Positions 25,001-37,000 of a DNA stretch of 64,000 nt are shown in pieces. Position numbers and translations under genes: made by a program. The notes below the pieces were generated by a model. That model saw only the letters and a list, made by a program, of their open reading frames with translations. It was not told the origin of the DNA and did not search any database. Origin of the DNA: Leptasterias polaris (lineage: Eukaryota; Echinodermata; Asteroidea; Forcipulatida; Asteriidae); NCBI GenBank assembly GCA_037783415.1, contig JAZGTN010000044.1, positions 2,241,501-2,305,500 on the forward strand, read 5' to 3'. Within the stretch, counting starts at the first letter, position 1, and each line of letters opens with the position of its first letter.

Positions 25001-28000
25001 TACGGTAATTCTGATTTAAAAGTAACAATGTATGATACACGTAAACACTGTTCTGTAAGTTTTGGATTTGATCACTGGAAGATTTTCAAAAGGGAGTGTT
25101 GCAGAGGTAATATTCACAGTGACCATTAACAGGCCTACATGTACATGTGTACACTGTACATGTACATGTACACCAGCTGGCACTAATGTCATACATTGTG
25201 CACATTTTTAAGTTTTCAAGTTTAAAACCACAGTTTTCAGGCAATGTTCCGAGTGACAAACTGTATGGTGGCTTTAAAAAGAAAAACATGAACGAAACCA
25301 GTCCTTGACCTAAAAGTGCATCCTGAGCTATGTCGTTGAGAGAGCAGCCATGCTTGTAACCTTGATATTTTATGAGATGTGTGGGCAGCCTGAATGTTGT
25401 GTTATTTTTGAATGTCAATGAATCCATAATTTTAAGTGCTGTGCATTTTTGTATGAGACTGCTAGGGACTGGTTAAGGACTGCATTTTTTCATGACGTTG
25501 GTCTCTTGTATTGTACATGTAGCGTGGGAAGTTATGCGGCTATGCTTCACTTGTCAGTGACTTACGTACATGTAGTAAGTTTGACACGTGGTAAACACTG
25601 TTCAGTGGTAAGGGTAGTACAATGTATAAAAGAACAATTTACATTCCTACATGTATGTATTTTCTTCTTGTACTTTGTAAATGAGTTGATAATTTGGGGT
25701 GTAAGTTTAAATTACACACTGAATGAATACATCAGGCATGTGAGGTTTACGCGGAAATCCACGTTTTTTATTTTCCCATTCCGCGTTTTTCTTGCGTGCT
25801 CCGCGTTTTTCCCGTCTTCCACGTGTGTGTGTGGACAAGGAAACTAAATAATGGCTGTTGAGGACGCATCGCGCTTGTGGAACACCTGTCTAAGGAATGC
25901 CACAAAAACATCTTGAAAATGAGGACGAACAACACATTGTTACCAGGTAACAATTGTGGCCTATGTTTCTGTTAATGTTTTGTCTACGCTGCAGTACAAA
26001 GCCTGTTATTCAGACTGTAGCGCTGGCCCAAAATCCGGACACAGACTTCGCTCGCTAACTAAAAACAAGTTTTCCTCGTTTTTTTCCATGACCCGCTCAC
26101 ATGCCTGATACATGTACACATGTAGGCCTACATTATCTGTTACTTAGTCCAATGTTACAGAATCACATGTTATGCAGGGAACGATTTCATCCTAATTTTT
26201 TGCATAGCAAAACTGCTATGCAATTATTTTTTTTGTATAGCAAAACGATAATTTTGCATAGCAGTCCATAAATTTTGCATAGCAAATTTTTAAATGCTTA
26301 AATATTGCAAATATGTAAACTTGTGAAACGTTTTTATGTTTTAGGCTTAATTTCAGAAAATGCTGTGTGGAAAGTACAAATGGCCTTAGTTCCAGACTTC
26401 CATTGTGACATAAAAATAAAAAAGTCACAACTCTTGGCATGAACCTGGGGAAAAATTGGCGTGCTAAATAACTCGACATCGAGAGAGGTTAAAGATTTAA
26501 TGACTATCAAATCATTGTTTAGTTAGCCCACAATTATTAAGGTTCAGACTTTGTTTTATATGAAATAAACACACCAACATCGGCCTAAGAAGTAAGATGT
26601 TTAAAAAAAGTTTGCACCAAGTTTATTTATGAAAAAAAAAGAGAAATAAATTGACTAGAATTTAATTGAAAATGTCAAAATGATTGCATCAACAGACGCA
26701 ATTTATCTTTAGACAATTATTGTTGAACTTTTCACAAAAATAATGTCCTGAATACCAACAATAACTAAAAAACTGGATGGGACACAGGTCAGATACAAGT
26801 TTGAAAGGATCTTCGGATATTTTACAATAACAATGTAACAACAAACCAAAGACCCACCGAGAATTTCCATGAATAAAACTTAATAAAATAAGGAGAAACA
26901 AAGTAACTTTAAAACCTCTTAAAAGGAAGGACATGAACAAGTTATTTAACCTAGAGAAGGTTATTCAGTTGTGAGTTGGAGATCCCTCTCAACTGAATAT
27001 TAAACATACACCCAACGAACGAACATACTGCATGCTGTGTAGAAAGTGTAGCGATGTTTCTTCACACACATGATTTTAAAAAAGGACCAAAGACAGTTCA
27101 TGCAATTCTCCAACTTCCCTGCAGAAAAACAACTTATTACAGTTTGCAGATGTTCTTAACATAACTAAACAACTGTTTTGTCTTACTTTGCAAGGATAGG
27201 AGACATCAGTTTAGTTATAAAATCCCAAATCACCGTCAATCAGAAAAAACTCTACAGGGACGTGTGACTGTAAAACAAGAATGCAGTCTGGTTGCAAACC
27301 AGTTTTCTGTACAGTGCATAGGTGCTATGTACAGGGGGGAACCAGACCAAGCAAACAGTCTAAGAAACAAATATTTCTATTGGCTGTTGTATTTCTTCAT
27401 CGCTCGTGTAACAAATTTTTTCATTGGCCGAGCGGTGTGTACTGATTGACTGTGGCATGGCAGAAATTACGTTCGTCGCGTCGTCGGGCGGTGGTGCCGA
27501 TGGCCTCTAAAGTAAAATGTTTATTGCTTTATTAACTGAGAGATTTTTGCAAAAAAAACCCCAAAAGGTATGAAAGGTTTTGAAAAAATGCTGTCAAATG
27601 TTTGATTTAAGAATAAATATTGCAAAAATTGTATCGCAAATTGGATCGCAAATTTGCGATCCACTTTTTAAAATTGCATAGCAAATTGTCCAAATTGCAT
27701 CGCAAATTGCGATGCGATACAAGGGAAATCGTTCCCTGTTATGGTAACATCAGCAGAGTTGGGACAGCAGAACAAGGAAACACAAAAGGAACAATGCTGT
27801 CTCACATTGGAAACTCTATAATTTTGTGTGCTTACATTTTTTTTGTATGCTTATAATTAGTCTATGGAGAGTGTTAGAGTTAAAGCGAAAAAGGAAAGTT
27901 ACTCACACATTGATGGCAATAAATTGATGAGAATAAATTGATGACAGTGTTTGTTTACTACTGTATTATGTAAGAGGGGATGGGTTTTCTGTGGGGAATC

Positions 28001-31000
28001 GGGGATCATTGAGTTTATGAAATACATCAATGGACATACTTTGTGTTTTCATGAAATTTAATGTTTAAGGGATTAACAAGGTTTGCCCATAAGTTTGAAT
28101 GACCATCCACAAGGACAAGTTAAATTGTCATTTCATTAGTCCGCTAGTTTGCTCATCGATCCTTAGTTCATGTATAAAAATAGGAATGCTTTTCAACTTG
28201 AACTGGCCAGCCGGACCACTTGAATAGAATTTTGACTTGTCCTTGGGTGTTTTATGTAACTGGCATTTGGCCAGCAGACTACTGTCAAGGGAAGACCCTG
28301 TTACTAGTTTAGAAAATCTGTAAGTCTGATGAAACATTTTGAATTCATGTGCATCGTCGCCATTGTCAGGGCACAGGAGACAGTGAGGAAATATTTCCAT
28401 CTGAAATACATGTTCAGTCATGTTTGAGAGAGCAAGTACATGTACATCTATAGTACATACGTACATGGTATCCTCTAAAACAACATTACTTCAAGGAAAT
28501 GAAACTACACTGTAAATTTTAAGCACAAACATGGACAATGTGAAAAATGACTGACAAAATAATTATTACCAGTTTCCTGAGAATGCAGCCTCCTTTGATA
28601 ACATTCTAACAGGTCATCAATCCGTGTTAAACGGTTCTGACGCTCCAATAGAGGCTGAAATTGCAACAACAGAGAATTACTTTGTGGCCTTGAGGAAGTA
28701 CTACTGATGGTACTGTTTCTGTACATGTACAACAATGCAAGTCTAAATAAAAAAAACATTGAAATCCTGCAACCTGTCATACACACCTTTAACGCAAGGC
28801 CACAGAAGCCATAGCCTTTGTTGCCCCTGGTCTTGTTCTTGGTGCCTTTAAACAGTTTTCTGTAGACTGTAAGATTTTCCAATGGAAGTACCATTTTCAA
28901 ATGAAAATGGCCTTGCCCTCTCATGGGCCTGAAGTATCCACTGAACCACTGGCCCAAGTCAATGACTGAGTCTGTAACCTAGGTGTTCATGGAACTTAAC
29001 TAAACTCAGTCCGACAGTCTATTTTCTTTTCCCCCAACACTTATTTTTTTAACCCTCTAAAAGTTTAGCAAAAATCAAAGAGGAAAAAGAACAAAACTTG
29101 GGGTCTTGTAAAACTATTGTCCGATCTAATTTGTAAATAAGACCTAGTTTTGTGGAGACTTTCATTTTATTTTTGAGCCCTGATGTGTACAGAAAAGCAC
29201 TTTTTTTTCTAAGAAAGATGTTTTAGGAACAATTAACCAAAAACAAAACGGATACGTGTGTGTGTGTGAGTAGGTATACCCATTCAAACCGGGGACCTAT
29301 AACAAGAGGACAATAGGCCCACGGTTCGGGAAAGGTCCACGGTTGGAAAACGTGGGCTGTTGCAAAAATGTTAAAGTACATGTATAAACAAAAGAGGGAC
29401 AATAGGAGGTCCACGATTGCAGGCGTATACACACTTGTGTGTGTGTGAGTAGGTAACCACATTCAAACCGGGGACCTATAACAAAAGAGGACAATAGGTC
29501 CACGGTTGCTATCACAAAGAAAAGCATTGTGGTCCACGGTTGCTATCACAAAGAGTTGAACAAAGGAGGGTCCACGATTGCAGGCTGTTACACACTTGTG
29601 TGTGTGTGTGTTTTTTAACGCATCGTGTCTTTGTGATGATTTTTTCACTTAAAGTCCTTTAAAAACCAGTATGAAAGTTATAGTTTTCAATGAGCTTTAC
29701 CCAGACCTTCGTTTATAGAAATACAAGGAGCTCTTTTAATCGCTCTCCTGAGAATACTCAGGAGCTCATTTTGAGCTCCTCAAATCACTCTTCTTAGATT
29801 ATCCAGGAGCTCAATTTGTTTGACTTGTGTAACAGCATATATTCAGTTTATGATTACTAAAATATACAATAATTTTGTCAAGAGAAATCATTCATAAAAA
29901 ACAAAGGATAACTCTAAAAGCAGCCCACAATTAATGACAATTTCAATCACAGTTTCCACCTACTACGTAACTTACTATAATCCCTCAATAAAGATGATTC
30001 GATGCATTCGTGAGTTGAATCATGCCCTACTTACATGTACAAACGCACGTTGTGACGATGTGACTGTGTTTACATGAAGTCAACGTGTGTGTGATGTACA
30101 CACATTATTTTGTGTATAAAATCGCCCCATAGTCCTTTGCGCATATCGCACGCGACATTTTTTAACCGCTGGCCAAATTTCCGTGATAACTTATGGGCGA
30201 CATTAAATCCTAGGCGCTCGGCCACCGAGAGTTGCACACGTGCATTCTGCGATACCGAAAATAAGTGTCACGGGGTAGGGAGAATTTGACCACAATCGCA
30301 ATGTGCGCAACATGTTTTTGTTACAAAATTCTCAATACTAGTGACAAGCAAAGTATTCCTACATCACAGTCGTCCTAGAGTCCAGTCGTCATGAGTTATG
30401 TTCAAATGGGCCAGTGCGTTGTGTACAATGGAGGCAAAAGCGTTTCGTGTTTTTCACGGACGTAAAAAACGTTTGCTTATGTGTGGGCTGTGCCAACGTT
30501 TACATAACCAATGTTATTTATCTGCCTTGTTACGGTAGAATTATAAATAAAATACACCATAATGATCGAGGAGCGCTGTCGATCGCGCACGTGAAGACAG
30601 ACCCAGGAGCGCGGTAGGAGTGCGAGCGCAATCGCGCTCCTCAAAAACGAAGGTCTGTTTACCAGGATGTGGTTGGCAAATTGCAATTTCCACCAAAATA
30701 CAAAGTTCATGACATCGAATTTAGAGTGTTTAGAGTTCGTACTGTTCAGAGGGGTTGTTCAGAACTGGGGGGGGGGGGTTATTTAATAGTAAAAATCTGC
30801 TAATAATGTGTACAAAACATGTGCACATTATTTGATGTGCATTGTACACTGAACAGCATGTACATGTAAAGAGCTTTCTCTTTTTATTGTAAGAATGCAG
30901 ATGTTGTACTTGATGTGATCATGTATTCTTTGTCACAATTTTTGTGTTCTGGTCAATGCACCTAAAGCTCTGTAGGTACGTCAACCTCCACACGTCAGAT

Positions 31001-34000
31001 GGGCAGATTACCTTGGAAGGCAGCCCAAACTAAATTTAGCCCTTCTTATAATTGTGAGAAGGGAGCCCTCTATTGATCAGTTTGATCCAGCTTAGTCTTG
31101 TCTCAAGTCTGTAAAACTCTTAAACACTGTCTTGTTCACTTACTAAATACATTTCACTCACACGTTTAGCTTTTCATGTATTCTACTTCTAATGGAAGCT
31201 TTCTTCAAAAGTCTAAGTCCTGAATCTGGTTTAAATGGTTGGTGGTGACGTGCTCAAGACGGCACATTTCTTTGTGATGAGTAGATATCAGTAGATAAAT
31301 GGACTTTCCTTTGACACTCTGTGACTCATGCTCTAAAAATACGGCCTGTCTTTTAGTGTTGTCAGCCTGTGACATCTTCAGCTAGAGTTATTAATGAACG
31401 TAGTCTGCACCCTGAGACTCGAGATGGCTGAAATAGAATGATGGATTTAACTGCTTCTCGTCCGTATAAAAAAGAATTACTGTGCTTGAGTAGGGCAGTA
31501 TTTTTTCCTCTGAACTTTTCAGAGCTTCTGAAGTTAACTCTAATTTTGCTGTTGTTGAGAATATCAAGCTGTCTTAATGAAAACTTGACTAAACAAAGTA
31601 AAGACAATAAACATTCTCAAAAAATGCACAGGATTTGTCGTTATTTTTTAGGAAATTATGGAATGTCTTACCTTGAATAGGACAGAACCTTGGCAACATG
31701 TATGTTAAATTCTGTAAAGTAATGTTAGGCATGGTTGGAAAACTGCCTACAAAAGTTCTGAAGAGTTGATTAATAATAATAATAATAATAATGGCTTCTT
31801 ATATAGCGCTCATATCCGTCACTCAGTGATGCTCAAGGCGCTTCAGTCAATATTTTCCTGCAAGGTATATATGTGGAGCTACTTTTTTTTTGAATTTTGA
31901 GGCCTATTTCTTTACATAGCACCATGTAATGGTTTACAAGGTGCTGTGGCGCAATATGCTGCCGATCAAACCAGGAACACCGGGGCAAACCCCTTCTCTT
32001 TTCGATAAGTGCACTGGGTTCTTTACATGCATTGCACAACACACGGGACCAACGGCTTTACGTCCCATCCGAAGGACGATTGGCCAAAATGCTAAATTAA
32101 TCTTCTGTGCAAAGATTGTAAACGTAAGCTGCATTGTACTGTGCACACTGAACATGGACAGTGTACTTGGTGTGACCATCCAATACCATTTAAAACCTAA
32201 ATTGTTGATTTGTTCAGGGCCCAATTTCATTGCTTTTGCTTACCTTGTTTTATGCGCTTACAACTTTTACCACTTTCTGCTTAAGGGGGTAGCACTAAGT
32301 TTCTGAGCTTCATATTGTAGCTATACAGTACATTGTACAGTACATCACAAACAAAGAGTTTTTAAAAGTTTGAGGTCAGAATTTCTTGCTAACCTGTGAT
32401 CACAGATTGTTCTGTTACAAGTTGTGAAATTTGTTATTTAAATCTTTTGGCTGACAGTTTTATAAAATACGCCGATCCATTAAGCCACGCCCATTTCTCA
32501 TTGACCAATCACAATCGCGAAATCTGATCACCATTTGAGCCGTTTGGTGATCTTTGCACTAATGGTGATCGGGTTTCGCGGCTGTGATTGGTCAACTCGT
32601 AAGGAGGCGGGGCTTAATGGATCGATCTATTGGGCCTGGGTCATGTGGATCTTTAGTTAATCCATCATTTTAAAACTATTCTATTGATTGGATTTACTTA
32701 TTTTAAGACTGTTACTGTTACTCAACTAACATACTAGATAAATATTAATGGTTGGTGTACATGTAATGTATGTATGCAACTTTTATGGAGTGGTCTTTCA
32801 AGGAATGCATATATTATATTAGGCCAAACAAAATAATATGTGTGTTTCCGGTTACCCGACTGTCCCTAGAAAAACACGCCGACCCTAGGAGTTTTTAGAC
32901 ATTTTCAGAAAAAATAAAATAAAATATACCCGATCCCACTCCTAAGTTTTGGACAAAATACCCAATGATTTAAGGGTTTTATATTTAATATTTCCAATTT
33001 TTCAAATGGTTTTTATAAGTTATTATAGGATATTTGCTAGATTAATGTGGCTGTGATCGCAATTCCGAATCGCGATCGTTCATTTCAGTATACAAATGTC
33101 AAAACACGAACCACATAATGCAGAGTATCCACCGCACGTGCACAGGCCCGGGCCCCACGACGTTCGGTCGCCCACAGGTACGTCCATGCACACACAGCAC
33201 ACACACAATATGGCCTGCCTGTTGTACTGAACAGCAGCGGTCCAAAGTCCACGATAACCACCATTCCGCACGCTGTGATTGGCCGTTGATGGCCGTTGAA
33301 ATTACCATATATTCATATTCATAAGAGAGCTGGGCTAGTCTTCAACGAGAACGCGGTAACGTTCAAGCCAGTAAAGAATTGCTGCACAGTGTTTGTGCCG
33401 CACGCGCTTGCAGATTGTCGGTAATACAGCCTTGGATTATTACTAAACATCGTCAATGTTTGCCAATAGAGGGCGTTGCGGGGCAAAGTTCATTGAATTT
33501 ATTCTCAATGTTGTACGTGTGTGCGTTGTCGACCAATCGTTGAATCACGAATGTTATTTCATTTACAAACGGAGTTCTAAACGGCCGATTCCTCAAATCA
33601 CAAACCCATGATAATGGTTGTTGATGGAAATAGTATTATTAATGGCAGAAATTATGTGAAACAGATCTTTCCAAAACGCAATTTTGCCAACTTCACTTCC
33701 GTTTTTTTTTTTTTTTTTTAAGTTTATGAAGTTTCAATCGACACCTACTGAAGAGTGAAGTATTTCATGATTATTGAATTCTTGTTTATATCTCCCAAAT
33801 TTTGTACAAGTGTGGTACTGCAACTATATTTATTGTTACTGGCATTGGACTAGACGTATGTCATTTTTAGGGTGTTCATGTATGCAGGAAATTAACGTGC
33901 AAGGGCAAAAATATTTTTAACATTCATTCCTACCCTAAGTTTTGGAGCAATAGAATATTCTGTCAAAATAAAATGTTCTTTTGTCCCTACCTACCCTAAA

Positions 34001-37000
34001 TTTTTGGTCAGTGTAATAGGAAACACACATATTATTTTGTTTGGCCTTAGAGTCTGAGTTAAAGCGTGGATTAGGAACAAAAGGAAAGTTCTCAACTGTT
34101 TTTACAATAGAATGATGGTGAATACTTAGTCCATACATGTATGTACATACATGTAATGGTGTACAGTACACCACATTAGGAAAATGTTTACACTGTTACG
34201 TTAGGGACAATGATTTACTTTCTCTGGTTCATTCGCTTTTGTTGGTAGTATAATTTGTCAACAGAAATATTAGTGACAATGTCATGATTCAAAATGTGTA
34301 AATTGAAGTCGGGGTTCTAGACAGCCAGCCCTGTTGGGCCATCAGCAAGCTGTGCCTAATAAAACCTCAGTGCTGACAGCAATTTGTCAATGAAGAAAAC
34401 AGATGTTTGATTATAAACTTAAATGCACTGTTTGCACAGAACTTTTTGTTTTCAATCTCAGACCAGCGGGGTTGCAGTAACAGGGACTTGTCATGTCACT
34501 ATTCTATCAGCTTCACTGGTCCATTTATATGGCTTCCTTGTAACACTGTCGTTTGTATGTAACTGGGATTTGAAGCCGTATGAGTAACATTTCCAGGCAG
34601 AGGTTTGTGTACTCTAGCTTTGGGAAGCGATTGAACCAGCCAGAATCTCTTGAACAAATCCTTTTACTGGTCCTCGGGTGTTTTACGTACAAGCTGGCAT
34701 TTTGCAAATGGTCAACTCACTTCATCAGTTGGCTTGCCTTAGGAATGGTTAGTTTTCAATAATGTACAATGAACTTCCAAGGAGCGCATGATAGGATGTA
34801 TTTTGTAAGCATTGTAAAAGTAATTTTCAACTCTGAAATAAAACAGAATATTTTTGGGATACAAGGGAGATTACTCAATAATGGTGTGTGCACTTTTTTT
34901 CTTCATAAAAACATTGTCCCTACATGTACCTGATTTCCTGTGGGGACTTCATCTTGTTTTCATGCATGTACATTACACAGTGTACAAAGTACACAAATGT
35001 ACCATCTGTTACATGTACATGTACTTGTACTAAAAACACAATGCAAGTTCCCACAGGTGTAGATTCCATACATTTTAAAACAATGTTTCAAAACATAAAC
35101 TGGTACATGTTTGCAATAACTTAAAAAACATAAACTTAAATGAATATTCATCTGGTTTGGAGGTCGCCCACAGCTACACCTGTTCTCACAATGCCCCCAT
35201 GGTGGCTAGTACTCCATTTAACCCATCACCTGTGACACCTGCTGTATCACTAGCCACTGTCTACCTTTCTCTGGGAATGCTTGCATTCTGATCATATGAC
35301 AACAACAAACCCACTTGTTGAGGCTGCCATGCGTTGGTGGTGGTGTTACAGTGGTATCAGTACACTGTCTATGAGGGGTGTGTGGGAGTGTGTGTTTGAA
35401 GTCAGTGGCCTAGAAAATGGAATCGCAAACCAATAATATTGGTGACACATTTTTCGGAGGCCGGCCGGCCACACAAAGTCAAGAGCATTGGCGGATGGCA
35501 TTGGATCGGATCAGGGTTCTTTGTTGTGTTTGCAAAACTGGAACTAAATTGATTTTGTTTGTTAGTCGAACCACGTACATTGTAGGTGTGCAGTTAAGGA
35601 TAGGTCAGATCGATCAACTGCAGGCTTTAGTTGGTTTTTCATTTGCAGATATATTTTAACAGTTTCTATTTGCCTGTGGTGACTCAAGACGCTTCAACTG
35701 TGTAGGCTACAGTGAGCTTCTCTTCAATTGTCCATGGAGGAAGAACTTTTGAGTGCTGTTGAAACCACTGTGTGTGTGCTGTTGGATTTGTAACGCCACT
35801 CATCATAATGGGCCGCATTGCCAAATAAATCTCGCCTCAGGTTGAGAACGGACATCGATCAGCCAATAACCACTTTAGTCTGGCAGAGGATTTGTAGTGC
35901 CACTTGTTGGTCGAGGGACCATCATCAAGTGAATTCAATACACAAGTTGAGGATAGAGAACTTTACTGTTGGGGGAGAGTTTGCTCTGTGCAGGTTGTAT
36001 GTTAAATTTGTTTGTCATAACCTTGTATAGTGTAGACTAGTATTGATGAAGTCTTTGAAGACATCTAACATGAGGACATGCGAGGAGGACTACACATCTA
36101 GATTTTTTGCCCACTTGTGAGTTCTGTGACTGACAGTATACGTATCTCTAAGGTGTTCAAGTGATAATACAGTTTCAAACTGCTTTATGATTTAGTAGTT
36201 TTTGTTTTTTTGCCTACAAAGTGCATCAGTAGTGTCAGGATTGTGTGTTATATATTGATATTGATTGCAGTGCAGCCATCTTGTGTTTACCATTCAAAGT
36301 AGTGTAACCAAAGTGAGGCTGGAAGGGAACAGTAGTCTGGCTTCTCTGTGGTATATTGTGAATCGGTGTTCATTGTTTGTGTTGCACACTGGGAACAATA
36401 CAACATTGGTCCACTGACGAAAGCCTCATTGGTTCCTGATGACCCTGTGCCTGTAATTTCTTATCCATCACATGAAGTACATGTACCAGTGGCTGGTTGG
36501 AGTGATTGACCCTGATGAGTCAATGAAAGTTGAATCAGTTGGTGTGATCATTGGGTCCAGTGTCTGATCATCCATGGTCAGCTGGCAGGCAGATGTTTCT
36601 CCTGGCGGGCAGATGTTTCACCGGTCTCCTCCCAGACTTCCCACACATCGTCAGCCTCTGTTGGTTTGACATTGGAAGCTGTTGTAAATCTTCTGCTTGT
36701 CGCATGCGACTCACTTGAGCTAACAAAATTCTGAGGACATTCATCCCGAACAACTTACAATCCTGTTGGAAACATTCACAGAGGATTACAGAATGTGGTT
36801 CTTGGGTTATTTTCTGTGATAAACTTTCTATAAAATTTTATCAGAACTTTATGTGGCACAACCAACAAAAAGCCTTCTCCGCACATGTTTTGATGGATAT
36901 AGGTTCATGTTGACACATTCTCAAATTTGAGGCGACTTTCTTTCTCAATTGCATGTGAAGAAAACCCCAAAACAAAAGTCATTTTCTCGACACTCGCCCT

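Noticed and set aside
28505..28957. 150-codon minus-strand open frame, with similar peptides at 38771-39049
   Set aside because: Covers copies of the AAGGCCATTTTCAT repeat; the reading frame is not preserved between copies.
35417..35659. 80-codon frame starting MESQTNNIG as a possible alternative first exon of PIX
   Set aside because: No clear donor in the phase required by exon 2 and no similarity to known PIX N-termini.
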